DNA of 64,000 bases. Origin: Allodiplogaster sudhausi. Taxonomy: Eukaryota > Nematoda > Chromadorea > Rhabditida > Diplogasteridae. The DNA is taken from contig CALZFC010000026.1 of assembly GCA_945643635.1 (NCBI GenBank), forward strand, positions 496,001 through 560,000, read 5' to 3'. Shown piece by piece: positions 1 through 13,076 of the stretch (positions are counted from its first letter, which is position 1; every line of letters begins with the position of its first letter). Made by a program: the position numbers and the translations under genes. The notes under the pieces are model-generated. The model did no database searches. It saw nothing but the letters and a program-made list of their open reading frames with translations, and was not told the DNA's origin.

Positions 1-60
1 TCTCATCATTTGAAATTTATTAAATACATGCTAATATTTAGGCTTGAAAAAAATTCATAC

Positions 61-222
61 CTTGTAGCATTTCCCATCACAGCATTGCGCAGAGGCAACT
101 GAAACAATTTTTCAGCTAATTATAGATGTAGCTAACATAAGTCACATTTCCATAGGTTGTAAGGCATTAGAAAGCCAACCTGATAGCAGAGCTGACAAGA
201 AGAGGACGAAGTATCCGAACAT
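61..222 (-). CDS. C-type lectin-like gene, copy 0, cut by the window edge
   Basis: Only the first two exons lie in the window. Exon 1 (180-222) encodes the start and signal peptide MFGYFVLFLSALLS. Exon 2 (61-98) encodes a short stretch ending GKCYK with a GTATGA donor. Exons 3-5 would lie before position 1. Both exons match those of the complete copy at 1263-1911, so this is very likely another intact member of the array cut off only by the window boundary. Confidence 0.85.
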
Positions 223-769
223 TGTTCTACGATGTAGGACTGAGGAAACATATCCGCCGATCTCCTTATATGCGTTCTCGCGGAACATTTCTGCTTGCAC
301 AGGCTGTGCATAAAAAGTTTCAGTAATTTCTTGATATTGTTGACAATGTCTGTCCGCACCAGCATCCATCACGTCATTTTGAGGATTGACTTGGGAGTTT
401 TCGAGTGTCCTTTTTTCTAATGCACTCGGCAAATATGTTTTTAACACTTTTCATTGTCTATATTTCATGTAGTTACAATGTTTGCGATGTTATGAAGCTA
501 GCTGTTTTTTTCGTTTTTGAGATCATGTGATCACGAGTGAGGCAAGAGTGTAGTACCATTCATACTTTTATTGTTAAATAACATGATGTTCTGAAAAATA
601 TTATATCCGGGGACAGAACTTCAGTGCGAAAAACGAATTTCATAGTGATTTCAACTATTTGGACCTCAGCCTTGGGTAAGGAAACTGGAAGGAGCATGGA
701 AACTTCCAGAATAAACATGTAAAAATAAACGGTTACCATTAGCGCTTTTAAGTATTTTCAAAAATTTAT

Positions 770-840
770 TCCGATGCGGGGAATCGAACCCCGGCCTTGC
801 ATGTGAGAGACGCAAATCATAACCACTAGAGTACATCGGA
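770..840 (-). tRNA. tRNA-Glu (CTC)
   Basis: Read on the minus strand this 71-nt sequence folds as a cloverleaf. The acceptor stem TCCGATG/CATCGGA is seven perfect pairs, the anticodon stem is TGCGT/ATGCA, the loop CTCTCAC has anticodon CTC, and the T arm is GGGG-TTCGATT-CCCC. The A box (TAGTGGTTAT) and B box (GGTTCGATTCC) are intact and no CCA is encoded. The D stem here is CTC/GAT, with an unpaired first position. A run of five T, a normal Pol III terminator, follows the 3' end. The variable base and the terminator differ between array units. Confidence 0.93.
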
Positions 841-1262
841 GTAAGAGTATCTAATGGGTTGCGACAGAAGAGACAGGAGATATTCCTATTCATCACTGAG
901 TTCCTTCAAGTTAACTTTCTACAAGATGGTCAGGTACAAAATTCTAGTATGTCATAAGGAGCTATAACTCTAATATTATATGGATCTGTCAGAATAAGAT
1001 CAGGCAGCAGCAGTTTCTAAGCTATTTCAACATGTTTTCCAGATGAATGTAAATACGTGCATACGCAGAAATGCAATTCTTTTCATTCCTTTAGATTCAT
1101 CTTGGCACCGACGATTTTTTTTCTAACAATGCGTGCTTTCTAACATATGTACACGTGCCTTTATTAGAATTCCATCATATATGATAACACAGAGAATAAC
1201 TTTGAGTGATTCGACAAACTTATGCAGTGTTCCTGTTTGAGAAGGAAATCAACTGCATTACT

Positions 1263-1911
1263 CTACTTCTGGTTCCTCTGGCAGAGGGCGGGGAACTGCT
1301 CGAAGCACGAGACGGCGCGCCACTTTCCGGTCTTTGTGATAACAGCACATTTCTTATCCTCCGCGGGGCCCTGGCCTGAAATTGGGTATCTCATGAGAAT
1401 ACTGCAGACTAGGACATTGGAAGGACTCTGCGAACCGTTCTCATAGTTGTCAGCTGCGCTTTTGTCATCCGCGTCCACCCAGGCTTCCTTGCCGCCGGTG
1501 ACTTCCGCTGAAGTACAATTGGAATTATATCCCCTGTTTCTTGAATTTCCACTCAAACCGAAGAAGCATTTTGTTCACCTGCGACGAAGTTTCCCGCTTT
1601 ACCGCAGGGTGCGGCATATCTTCCCTGCATGAAGCACATGACGCGGGCCTGGTTGTCATTCATCGGGAAGTCAACGAGCTGCAGGCAATTCTCATCATTT
1701 GAAATTTATTAAATACATGCTAATATTTAGGCTTGAAAAAAATTCATACCTTGTAGCATTTCCCATCACAGCATTGCGCAGAGGCAACTGAAACAATTTT
1801 TCAGCTAATTATAGATGTAGCTAACATAAGTCACATTTCCATAGGTTGTAAGGCATTAGAAAGCCAACCTGATAGCAGAGCTGACAAGAAGAGGACGAAG
1901 TATCCGAACAT
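1263..1911 (-). CDS. Secreted C-type lectin-like domain protein, array copy 1
   Basis: A five-exon gene model of 121 aa. Exons are 1869-1911, 1750-1787, 1579-1678, 1436-1507 and 1263-1375; all introns start GT, end AG and keep frame. Exon 1 is a signal peptide (MFGYFVLFLSALLS). The rest is one short C-type lectin-like domain with cysteines in AQCC, GKCYK, VMCF, APCG, KKC, VSC and ALC, and the motifs EAWVDA and GKWRAVSC typical of the fold. No EPN or WND calcium-sugar motif is seen, so carbohydrate binding is doubtful. It is probably secreted; nematode CTLD proteins are often linked to gut or immune function, which is family knowledge. A TATA-like box lies about 45 bp upstream. The plus-strand paralogues at 24699 and 27333 have the same exon plan, which supports the model. 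Confidence 0.88.
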
Positions 1912-1952
1912 TGTTCTACGATGTAGGACTGAGGAAACATATCCGCCGATCT

Positions 1953-1960
1953 CCTTATAT
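1953..1960 (-). promoter_or_regulatory. TATA-like box of the array lectin genes
   Basis: On the minus strand ATATAAGG sits about 45 bp before the lectin ATG at 1911. The same motif and spacing occur in the other array copies and before the plus-strand paralogue (24646-24653). The more distant gene at 27333 has TATAAAAG at a similar distance. Conservation at fixed spacing in diverged paralogues supports a core-promoter role. Confidence 0.6.
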
Positions 1961-2458
1961 GCGTTCTCGCGGAACATTTCTGCTTGCACAGGCTGTGCAT
2001 AAAAAGTTTCAGTAATTTCTTGATATTGTTGACAATGTCTGTCCGCACCAGCATCCATCACGTCATTTTGAGGATTGACTTGGGAGTTTTCGAGTGTCCT
2101 TTTTTCTAATGCACTCGGCAAATATGTTTTTAACACTTTTCATTGTCTATATTTCATGTAGTTACAATGTTTGCGATGTTATGAAGCTAGCTGTTTTTTT
2201 CGTTTTTGAGATCATGTGATCACGAGTGAGGCAAGAGTGTAGTACCATTCATACTTTTATTGTTAAATAACATGATGTTCTGAAAAATATTATATCCGGG
2301 GACAGAACTTCAGTGCGAAAAACGAATTTCATAGTGATTTCAACTATTTGGACCTCAGCCTTGGGTAAGGAAACTGGAAGGAGCATGGAAACTTCCAGAA
2401 TAAACATGTAAAAATAAACGGTTACCATTAGCGCTTTTAAGTATTTTCAAAAATTTAT

Positions 2459-2529
2459 TCCGATGCGGGGAATCGAACCCCGGCCTTGCATGTGAGAGAC
2501 GCAAATCATAACCACTAGAGTACATCGGA
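2459..2529 (-). tRNA. tRNA-Glu (CTC)
   Basis: Identical in the tRNA region to the copy at 770-840, including the CTC D-stem variant and the downstream T5 terminator. Confidence 0.93.
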
Positions 2530-2954
2530 GTAAGAGTATCTAATGGGTTGCGACAGAAGAGACAGGAGATATTCCTATTCATCACTGAGTTCCTTCAAGT
2601 TAACTTTCTACAAGATGGTCAGGTACAAAATTCTAGTATGTCATAAGGAGCTATAACTCTAATATTATATGGATCTGTCAGAATAAGATCAGGCAGCAGC
2701 AGTTTCTAAGCTATTTCAACATGTTTTCCAGATGAATGTAAATACGTGCATACGCAGAAATGCAATTCTTTTCATTCCTTTAGATTCATCTTGGCACCGA
2801 CGATTTTTTTCTAACAATGCGTGTTTTCTAACATATGTACATACACGTGCCTTTATTAGAATTCCATCATATATGATAACACAGAGAATAACTTTGAGTG
2901 ATTCGACAAACTTATGCAGTGTTCCTGTTTGAGAAGGAAATCAACTGCATTACT

Positions 2955-3603
2955 CTACTTCTGGTTCCTCTGGCAGAGGGCGGGGAACTGCTCGAAGCAC
3001 GAGACGGCGCGCCACTTTCCGGTCTTTGTGATAACAGCACATTTCTTATCCTCCGCGGGGCCCTGGCCTGAAATTGGGTATCTCATGAGAATACTGCAGA
3101 CTAGGACATTGGAAGGACTCTGCGAACCGTTCTCATAGTTGTCAGCTGCGCTTTTGTCATCCGCGTCCACCCAGGCTTCCTTGCCGCCGGTGACTTCCGC
3201 TGAAGTACAATTGGAATTATATCCCCTGTTTCTTGAATTTCCACTCAAACCGAAGAAGCATTTTGTTCACCTGCGACGAAGTTTCCCGCTTTACCGCAGG
3301 GTGCGGCATATCTTCCCTGCATGAAGCACATGACACGGGCCTGGTTGTCATTCATCGGGAAGTCAACGAGCTGCAGGCAATTCTCATCATTTGAAATTTA
3401 TTAAATACATGCTAATATTTAGGCTTGAAAAAAATTCATACCTTGTAGCATTTCCCATCACAGCATTGCGCAGAGGCAACTGAAACAATTTTTCAGCTAA
3501 TTAAAGATGTAGCTAACATAAGTCACATTTCCATAGGTTGTAAGGCATTAGAAAGCCAACCTGATAGCAGAGCTGACGAGAAGAGGACGAAGTATCCGAA
3601 CAT
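2955..3603 (-). CDS. C-type lectin-like protein, array copy 2
   Basis: Same five-exon plan as the copy ending at 1263, shifted by 1692 bp; start codon at 3601-3603. The signal peptide differs by one residue (FVLFSSALLS instead of FVLFLSALLS), a variant shared with copies 3-6 and 8. No stop or splice-site defect was found, so it is predicted functional. Confidence 0.86.
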
Positions 3604-4151
3604 TGTTCTACGATGTAGGACTGAGGAAACATATCCGCCGATCTCCTTATATGCGTTCTCGCGGAACATTTCTGCTTGCACAGGCTGTGCATAAAAAGTT
3701 TCAGGAATTTCTTGATATTGTTGACAATGTCTGTCCGCACCAGCTTCCATCACGTCATTTTGAGGATTGACTTGGGAGTTTTCGAGTGTCCTTTTTTCTA
3801 ATGCACTCGGCAAATATGTTTTTAACACTTTTCATTGTCTATATTTCATGTAGTTACAATGTTTGCGATGTTATGAAGCTAGCTGTTTTTTTTCGTTTTT
3901 GAGATCATGTGATCACGAGTGAGGCAAGAGTGTAGTACCATTCATACTTTTATTGTCAAATAACATGATGTTCTGAAAAATATTATATCCGTAGACAGAA
4001 CTTCAGTGCGAAAAACGAATTTCATAGTGATTTCAACTATTTGGACCTCAGCCTTGGGTAAGGAAACTGGAAGGAGCATGGAAACTTCCAGAATAAACAT
4101 GTAAAAATAAACGGTTACCATTAGCGCTTTTAAGTATTTTCAAAAATTTAT

Positions 4152-4222
4152 TCCGATGCGGGGAATCGAACCCCGGCCTTGCATGTGAGAGACGCAAATC
4201 ATAACCACTAGAGTACATCGGA
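4152..4222 (-). tRNA. tRNA-Glu (CTC)
   Basis: Same type as the 770-840 copy (CTC in the D stem, T5 terminator). It lies in the unit carrying the 15-bp deletion near 4469. Confidence 0.93.
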
Positions 4223-4631
4223 GTAAGAGTATCTAATGGGTTGCGACAGAAGAGACAGGAGATATTCCTATTCATCACTGAGTTCCTTCAAGTTAACTTT
4301 CTACAAGATGGTCAGGTACAAAATTCTAGTATGTCATAAGGAGCTATAACTCTAATATTATATGGATCTGTCAGAATAAGATCAGGCAGCAGCAGTTTCT
4401 AAGCTATTTCAACATGTTTTCCAGATGAATGTAAATACGTGCATACGCAGAAATGCAATTCTTTTCATTGGCACCGACGATTTTTTTCTAACAATGCGTG
4501 CTTTCTAACATATGTACATACACGTGCCTTTATTAGAATTCCATCATATATGATAACCCAGAGAATAACTTTGAGTGATTCGACAAACTTATGCAGTGTT
4601 CCTGTTTGAGAAGGAAATCAACTGCATTACT

Positions 4632-5279
4632 CTACTTCTGGTTCCTCTGGCAGAGGGCGGGGAACTGCTCGAAGCACGAGACGGCGCGCCACTTTCCGGT
4701 CTTTGTGATAACAGCACATTTCTTATCCTCCGCGGGGCCCTGGCCTGAAATTGGGTATCTCATGAGAATACTGCAGACTAGGACAGGGGAAGGACTCGGC
4801 GAACCGTTCTCATAGTTGTCAGCTGCGCTTTTGTCATCCGCGTCCACCCAGGCTTCCTTGCCGCCGGTGACTTCCGCTGAAGTACAATTGGAATTATATC
4901 CCCTGTTTCTTGAATTTCCACTCAAACCGAAGAAGCATTTTGTTCACCTGCGACGAAGTTTCCCGCTTTACCGCAGGGTGCGGCATATCTTCCCTGCATG
5001 AAGCACATGACGCGGGCCTGGTTGTCATTCATCGGGAAGTCAACGAGCTGCAGGCAATTCTCATCATTTGAAATTTATTAAATACATGCAAATATTTAGG
5101 CTTGAAAAAAATCATACCTTGTAGCATTTCCCATCACAGCATTGCGCAGAGGCAACTGAAACAATTTTTCAGCTAATTATAGATGTAGCTAACATAAGTC
5201 ACATTTCCATAGGTTGTAAGGCATTAGAAAGCCAACCTGATAGCAGAGCTGACGAGAAGAGGACGAAGTATCCGAACAT
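4632..5279 (-). CDS. C-type lectin-like protein, array copy 3
   Basis: Five-exon lectin gene, start at 5277-5279, with the FSS signal-peptide variant. Intron 2 is one base shorter than in other copies. The last intron carries a C-to-G change (CTCTG to CTCGG at about 4798). Coding exons are open. Confidence 0.86.
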
Positions 5280-5826
5280 TGTTCTACGATGTAGGACTGA
5301 GGAAACATATCCGCCGATCTCCTTATATGCGTTCTCGCGGAACATTTCTGCTTGCACAGGCTGTGCATAAAAAGTTTCAGGAATTTCTTGATATTGTTGA
5401 CAATGTCTGTCCGCACCAGCTTCCATCACGTCATTTTGAGGATTGACTTGGGAGTTTTCGAGTGTCCTTTTTTCTAATGCACTCGGCAAATATGTTTTTA
5501 ACACTTTTCATTGTCTATATTTCATGTAGTTACAATGTTTGCGATGTTATGAAGCTAGCTGTTTTTTTCGTTTTTGAGATCATGTGATCACGAGTGAGAC
5601 AAGAGTGTAGTACCATTCATACTTTTATTGTCAAATAACATGATGTTCTGAAAAATATTATATCCGGGGACAGAACTTCAGTGCGAAAAACGAATTTCAT
5701 AGTGATTTCCACTATTTGGACCTCAGACTTGGGTAAGGAAACTGGAAGGAGCATGGAAACTTCCAGAATAAACATGTAAAAATAAACGGTTACCATTAGC
5801 GCATTTAAGAATTTTCAAGAATTTAT

Positions 5827-5897
5827 TCCGATGCGGGGAATCGAACCCCGGCCTTGCATGTGAGAGACGCAAATCATAACCACTAGACTACATCGGA
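5827..5897 (-). tRNA. tRNA-Glu (CTC), second variant
   Basis: Here the D stem reads GTC/GAT, the usual form for eukaryotic tRNA-Glu. The 3' flank has changed from ATTTTTG to ATTCTTG, so the close T5 terminator is lost and read-through to a later T run is expected. This combination occurs in units 4, 5 and 7-13. Confidence 0.92.
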
Positions 5898-6322
5898 GTA
5901 AGAGTATCTTATAGGTTGCGACAGAAGAGACAGGAGATATTCCTATTGATCACTGAGTTCCTTCAAGTTTACTTTCTACAAGATGGTCAGGTACAAGATT
6001 CTAGTATGTCATAAGGAGCTATAACTCTAATATTATATGGATCTGTCAGAATAAGATCAGGCAGCAGCAGTTTCTAAGCTACTTCAACATGTTTTCCAGA
6101 TGAATTTAAATATGTGCATACGCAGAAATGCAATTCTTTTCATTCTTTTAGATTCATCTTGGCACCGACGATTTTTTTCTAACAATGCGTGTTTTCTAAC
6201 ATATGTACATACACGTGCCTTTATTAGAATTCCATCATATATGATAACACAGAGAATAACTTTGAGTGATTCGACAAACTTATGCAGTGTTCCTGTTTGA
6301 GAAGGAAATCAACTGCATTCCT

Positions 6323-6971
6323 CTACTTCTGGTTCCTCTGGCAGAGGGCGGGGAACTGCTCGAAGCACGAGACGGCGCGCCACTTTCCGGTCTTTGTGAT
6401 AACAGCACATTTCTTATCCTCCGCGGGGCCCTGGCCTGAAATTGGGTAGCTCATGAGAATACTGCAGACTAGGACAGGGGAAGGACTCTGCGAACCGTTC
6501 TCATAGTTGTCAGCTGCGCTTTTGTCATCCGCGTCCACCCAGGCTTCCTTGCCGCCGGTGACTTCCGCTGAAGTACAATTGGAATTATATCCCCTGTTTC
6601 TTGAATTTCCACTCAAACCGAAGAAGCATTTTGTTCACCTGCGACGAAGTTTCCCGCTTTACCGCAGGGTGCGGCATATCTTCCCTGCATGAAGCACATG
6701 ACGCGGGCCTGGTTGTCATTCATCGGGAAGTCAACGAGCTGCAGGCAATTCTCATCATTTGAAATTTATTAAATACATGCTAATATTTAGGCTTGAAAAA
6801 AATTCATACCTTGTAGCATTTCCCATCACAGCATTGCGCAGAGGCAACTGAAACAATTTTTCAGCTAATTATAGATGTAGCTAACATAAGTCACATTTCC
6901 ATAGGTTGTAAGGCATTAGAAAGCCAACCTGATAGCAGAGCTGACGAGAAGAGGACGAAGTATCCGAACAT
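6323..6971 (-). CDS. C-type lectin-like protein, array copy 4
   Basis: Five-exon lectin gene with start at 6969-6971 and the FSS signal-peptide variant; exons open and splice sites kept. Differences from copy 1 are mainly in introns, for example near 6449 in the last intron. Confidence 0.86.
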
Positions 6972-7519
6972 TGTTCTACGATGTAGGACTGAGGAAACAT
7001 ATCCGCCGATCTCCTTATATGCGTTCTCGCGGAACATTTCTGCTTGCACAGGCAGTGCATAAAAAGTTTCAGGAATTTCTTGATATTGTTGACAATGTCT
7101 GTCCGCACCAGCTTCCATCACGTCATTTTGAGGATTGACTTGGGAGTTTTCGAGTGTCCTTTTTTCTAATGCACTCGGCAAATATGTTTTTAACACTTTT
7201 CATTGTCTATATTTCATGTAGTTACAATGTTTGCGATGTTATGAAGCTAGCTGTTTTTTTTCGTTTTTGAGATCATGTGATCACGAGTGAGACAAAAGTG
7301 TAGTACCATTCATACTTTTATTGTCAAATAACATGATGTTCTGAAAAATATTATATCCGGGGACAGAACTTCAGTGCGGAAAACGAATTTCATAGTGATT
7401 TCCACTATTTGGACCTCAGCCTTGGGTAAGGAAACTGGAAGTAGCATGGAAACTTCCAGAATAAACATGTAAAAGTAAACGGTTACCATTAGCGCATTTA
7501 AGAATTTTCAAGAATTTAT

Positions 7520-7590
7520 TCCGATGCGGGGAATCGAACCCCGGCCTTGCATGTGAGAGACGCAAATCATAACCACTAGACCACATCGGA
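7520..7590 (-). tRNA. tRNA-Glu (CTC), second variant
   Basis: Cloverleaf as in the other units. Unlike all others, the base before the D stem is G (TG instead of TA at positions 8-9). D stem GTC, anticodon CTC, weakened terminator. Confidence 0.92.
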
Positions 7591-8015
7591 GTAAGAGTAT
7601 CTTATGGGTTGCGACAGAAGAGACAGGAGATATTCCTATTGATCACTGAGTTCCTTCAAGTTAACTTTCTACAAGATGGTCAGGTACAAGATTCTAGTAT
7701 GTCATAAGGAGCTATAACTCTAATATTATATGGATCTGTCAGAATAAGATCAGGCAGCAGCCGTTTCTAAGCTACTTCAACATGTTTTCCAGATGAATGT
7801 AAATATGTGCATACGCAGAAATGCAATTCTTTTCATTCTTTTAGATTCATCTTGGCACCGACGATTTTTTTCTAACAATGCGTGTTTTCTAACATATGTA
7901 CATACACGTGCCTTTATTAGAATTCCATCATATATGATAACACAGAGAATAACTTTGAGTGATTCGACAAACTTATGCAGTGTTCCTGTTTGAGAAGGAA
8001 ATCAACTGCATTACT

Positions 8016-8664
8016 CTACTTCTGGTTCCTCTGGCAGAGGGCGGGGAACTGCTCGAAGCACGAGACGGCGCGCCACTTTCCGGTCTTTGTGATAACAGCA
8101 CATTTCTTATCCTCCGCGGGGCCCAGGCCTGAAATTGGGTATCTCATGAGAATACTGCAGACTAGTACAGGGGAAGGACTCTGCGAACCGTTCTCATAGT
8201 TGTCAGCTGCGCTTTTGTCATCCGCGTCCACCCAGGCTTCCTTGCCGCCGGTGACTTCCGCTGAAGTACAATTGGAATTATATCCACTGCTTCTTGAATT
8301 TCCACTCAAACCGAAGAAGCATTTTGTTCACCTGCGACGAAGTTTCCCGCTTTACCGCAGGGTGCGGCATATCTTCCCTGCATGAAGCACATGACGCGGG
8401 CCTGGTTGTCATTCATCGGGAAGTCAACGAGCTGCAGGCAATTCTCATCATTTGAAATTTATTAAATACATGCTAATATTTAGGCTTGAAAAAAATTCAT
8501 ACCTTGTAGCATTTCCCATCACAGCATTGCGCAGAGGCAACTGAAACAATTTTTCAGCTAATTATAGATGTAGCTAACATAAGTCACATTTCCATAGGTT
8601 GTAAGGCATTAGAAAGCCAACCTGATAGCAGAGCTGACGAGAAGAGGACGAAGTATCCGAACAT
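8016..8664 (-). CDS. C-type lectin-like protein, array copy 5
   Basis: Five-exon lectin gene, start at 8662-8664. A substitution at the beginning of exon 5 changes GQGP to GLGP. The exon is otherwise the same, and all cysteines are kept. Confidence 0.85.
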
Positions 8665-9212
8665 TGTTCTACGATGTAGGACTGAGGAAACATATCCGCC
8701 GATCTCCTTATATGCGTTCTCGCGGAACATTTCTGCTTGCACAGGCTGTGCATAAAAAGTTTCAGGAATTTCTTGATATTGTTGACAATGTCTGTCCGCA
8801 CCAGCTTCCATCACGTCATTTTGAGGATTGACTTGGGAGTTTTCGAGTGTCCTTTTTTCTAATGCACTCGGCAAATATGTTTTTAACACTTTTCATTGTC
8901 TATATTTCATGTAGTTACAATGTTTGCGATGTTATGAAGCTAGCTGTTTTTTTTCGTTTTTGAGATCATGTGATCACGAGTGAGGCAAGAGTGTAGTACC
9001 ATTCATACTTTTATTGTCAAATAACATGATGTTCTGAAAAATATTATATCCGTAGACAGAACTTCAGTGCGAAAAACGAATTTCATAGTGATTTCAACTA
9101 TTTGGACCTCAGCCTTGGGTAAGGAAACTGGAAGGAGCATGGAAACTTCCAGAATAAACATGTAAAAATAAACGGTTACCATTAGCGCTTTTAAGTATTT
9201 TCAAAAATTTAT

Positions 9213-9283
9213 TCCGATGCGGGGAATCGAACCCCGGCCTTGCATGTGAGAGACGCAAATCATAACCACTAGAGTACATCGGA
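9213..9283 (-). tRNA. tRNA-Glu (CTC)
   Basis: First-variant tRNA (CTC D stem, T5 terminator), like units 1-3. It sits in the second unit with the 15-bp deletion (near 9530), which links this unit to unit 3. Confidence 0.93.
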
Positions 9284-9692
9284 GTAAGAGTATCTAATGG
9301 GTTGCGACAGAAGAGACAGGAGATATTCCTATTCATCACTGAGTTCCTTCAAGTTAACTTTCTACAAGATGGTCAGGTACAAAATTCTAGTATGTCATAA
9401 GGAGCTATAACTCTAATATTATATGGATCTGTCAGAATAAGATCAGGCAGCAGCAGTTTCTAAGCTATTTCAACATGTTTTCCAGATGAATGTAAATACG
9501 TGCATACGCAGAAATGCAATTCTTTTCATTGGCACCGACGATTTTTTTCTAACAATGCGTGCTTTCTAACATATGTACATACACGTGCCTTTATTAGAAT
9601 TCCATCATATATGATAACCCAGAGAATAACTTTGAGTGATTCGACAAACTTATGCAGTGTTCCTGTTTGAGAAGGAAATCAACTGCATTACT

Positions 9693-10341
9693 CTACTTCT
9701 GGTTCCTCTGGCAGAGGGCGGGGAACTGCTCGAAGCACGAGACGGCGCGCCACTTTCCGGTCTTTGTGATAACAGCACATTTCTTATCCTCCGCGGGGCC
9801 CTGGCCTGAAATTGGGTATCTCATGAGAATACTGCAGACTAGGACAGGGGAAGGACTCTGCGAACCGTTCTCATAGTTGTCAGCTGCGCTTTTGTCATCC
9901 GCGTCCACCCAGGCTTCCTTGCCGCCGGTGACTTCCGCTGAAGTACAATTGGAATTATATCCCCTGTTTCTTGAATTTCCACTCAAACCGAAGAAGCATT
10001 TTGTTCACCTGCGACGAAGTTTCCCGCTTTACCGCAGGGTGCGGCATATCTTCCCTGCATGAAGCACATGACGCGGGCCTGGTTGTCATTCATCGGGAAG
10101 TCAACGAGCTGCAGGCAATTCTCATCATTTGAAATTTATTAAATACATGCAAATATTTAGGCTTGAAAAAAATTCATACCTTGTAGCATTTCCCATCACA
10201 GCATTGCGCAGAGGCAACTGAAACAATTTTTCAGCTAATTATAGATGTAGCTAACATAAGTCACATTTCCATAGGTTGTAAGGCATTAGAAAGCCAACCT
10301 GATAGCAGAGCTGACGAGAAGAGGACGAAGTATCCGAACAT
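9693..10341 (-). CDS. C-type lectin-like protein, array copy 6
   Basis: Five-exon lectin gene, start at 10339-10341, FSS signal-peptide variant, no defects seen. It is very close to copy 3, three units upstream, as expected if a three-unit block was duplicated. Confidence 0.86.
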
Positions 10342-10888
10342 TGTTCTACGATGTAGGACTGAGGAAACATATCCGCCGATCTCCTTATATGCGTTCTCGC
10401 GGAACATTTCTGCTTGCACAGGCTGTGCATAAAAAGTTTCAGGAATTTCTTGATATTGTTGACAATGTCTGTCCGCACCAGCTTCCATCACGTCATTTTG
10501 AGGATTGACTTGGGAGTTTTCGAGTGTCCTTTTTTCTAATGCACTCGGCAAATATGTTTTTAACACTTTTCATTGTCTATATTTCATGTAGTTACAATGT
10601 TTGCGATGTTATGAAGCTAGCTGTTTTTTTCGTTTTTGAGATCATGTGATCACGAGTGAGACAAGAGTGTAGTACCATTCATACTTTTATTGTCAAATAA
10701 CATGATGTTCTGAAAAATATTATATCCGGGGACAGAACTTCAGTGCGAAAAACGAATTTCATAGTGATTTCCACTATTTGGACCTCAGACTTGGGTAAGG
10801 AAACTGGAAGGAGCATGGAAACTTCCAGAATAAACATGTAAAAATAAACGGTTACCATTAGCGCATTTAAGAATTTTCAAGAATTTAT

Positions 10889-10959
10889 TCCGATGCGGGG
10901 AATCGAACCCCGGCCTTGCATGTGAGAGACGCAAATCATAACCACTAGACTACATCGGA
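10889..10959 (-). tRNA. tRNA-Glu (CTC), second variant
   Basis: D stem GTC, anticodon CTC, weakened terminator. Flanks match unit 4, three units upstream. Confidence 0.92.
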
Positions 10960-11384
10960 GTAAGAGTATCTTATAGGTTGCGACAGAAGAGACAGGAGAT
11001 ATTCCTATTGATCACTGAGTTCCTTCAAGTTTACTTTCTACAAGATGGTCAGGTACAAGATTCTAGTATGTCATAAGGAGCTATAACTCTAATATTATAT
11101 GGATCTGTCAGAATAAGATCAGGCAGCAGCAGTTTCTAAGCTACTTCAACATGTTTTCCAGATGAATTTAAATATGTGCATACGCAGAAATGCAATTCTT
11201 TTCATTCTTTTAGATTCATCTTGGCACCGACGATTTTTTTCTAACAATGCGTGTTTTCTAACATATGTACATACACGTGCCTTTATTAGAATTCCATCAT
11301 ATATGATAACACAGAGAATAACTTTGAGTGATTCGACAAACTTATGCAGTGTTCCTGTTTGAGAAGGAAATCAACTGCATTCCT

Positions 11385-12033
11385 CTACTTCTGGTTCCTC
11401 TGGCAGAGGGCGGGGAACTGCTCGAAGCACGAGACGGCGCGCCACTTTCCGGTCTTTGTGATAACAGCACATTTCTTATCCTCCGCGGGGCCCTGTCCTG
11501 AAATTGGGTATCTCATGAGAATACTGCAGACTAGGACAGGGGAAGGACTCTGCGAACCGTTCTCATAGTTGTCAGCTGCGCTTTTGTCATCCGCGTCCAC
11601 CCAGGCTTCCTTGCCGCCGGTGACTTCCGCTGAAGTACAATTGGAATTATATCCCCTGTTTCTTGAATTTCCACTCAAACCGAAGAAGCATTTTGTTCAC
11701 CTGCGACGAAGTTTCCCGCTTTACCGCAGGGTGCGGCATATCTTCCCTGCATGAAGCACATGACGCGGGCCTGGTTGTCATTCATCGGGAAGTCAACGAG
11801 CTGCAGGCAATTCTCATCATTTGAAATTTATTAAATACATGCTAATATTTAGGCTTGAAAAAAATTCATACCTTGTAGCATTTCCCATCACAGCATTGCG
11901 CAGAGGCAACTGAAACAATTTTTCAGCTAATTATAGATGTAGCTAACATAAGTCACATTTCCATAGGTTGTAAGGCATTAGAAAGCCAACCTGATAGCAT
12001 AGCTGACAAGAAGAGGACGAAGTATCCGAACAT
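11385..12033 (-). CDS. C-type lectin-like protein, array copy 7
   Basis: Five-exon lectin gene, start at 12031-12033. The signal peptide has SAMLS instead of SALLS. The first codon of exon 5 changes from GGC to GGA (silent), a mark shared by copies 7 to 13. No disabling change was found. Confidence 0.86.
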
Positions 12034-12580
12034 TGTTCTACGATGTAGGACTGAGGAAACATATCCGCCGATCTCCTTATATGCGTTCTCGCGGAACATT
12101 TCTGCTTGCACAGGCTGTGCATAAAAAGTTTCAGTAATTTCTTGATATTGTTGACAATGTCTGTCCGCACCAGCATCCATCACGTCATTTTGAGGATTGA
12201 CTTGGGAGTTTTCGAGTGTCCTTTTTTCTAATGCACTCGGCAAATATGTTTTTAACACTTTTCATTGTCTATATTTCATGTAGTTACAATGTTTGCGATG
12301 TTATGAAGCTAGCTGTTTTTTTCGTTTTTGAGATCATGTGATCACGAGTGAGACAAGAGTGTAGTACCATTCATACTTTTATTGTCAAATAACATGATGT
12401 TCTGAAAAATATTATATCCGGGGACAGAACTTCAGTGCGAAAAACGAATTTCATAGTGATTTCCACTATTTGGACCTCAGCCTTGGGTAAGGAAACTGGA
12501 AGGAGCATGGAAACTTCCAGAATAAACATGTAAAAATAAACGGTTACCACTAGCGCATTTAAGAATTTTCAAGAATTTAT

Positions 12581-12651
12581 TCCGATGCGGGGAATCGAAC
12601 CCCGGCCTTGCATGTGAGAGACGCAAATCATAACCGCTAGACTACATCGGA
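12581..12651 (-). tRNA. tRNA-Glu (CTC), second variant
   Basis: Second-variant tRNA with one further change: the D loop begins TAGCGG instead of TAGTGG. The same change appears at 14273 and 17657. It falls in the A box and could weaken Pol III transcription. Confidence 0.9.
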
Positions 12652-13076
12652 GTAAGAGTATCTTATAGGTTGCGACAGAAGAGACAGGAGATATTCCTAT
12701 TGATCACTGAGTTCCTTCAAGTTAACTTTCTACAAGATGGTCAGGTACAAGATTCTAGTATGTCATAAGGAGCTATAACTCTAATATTATATGGATCTGT
12801 CAGAATAAGATCAGGCAGCAGCAGTTTCTAAGCTACTTCAACATGTTTTCCAGATGAATGTAAATATGTGCATACGCAGAAATGCAATTCTTTTCATTCT
12901 TTTAGATTCATCTTGGCACCGACGATTTTTTTCTAACAATGCGTGTTTTCTAACATATGTACATACACGTGCCTTTATTAGAATTCCATCATATATGATA
13001 ACACAGAGAATAACTTTGAGTGATTCGACAAACTTATGCAGTGTTCCTGTTTGAGAAGGAAATCAACTGCATTCCT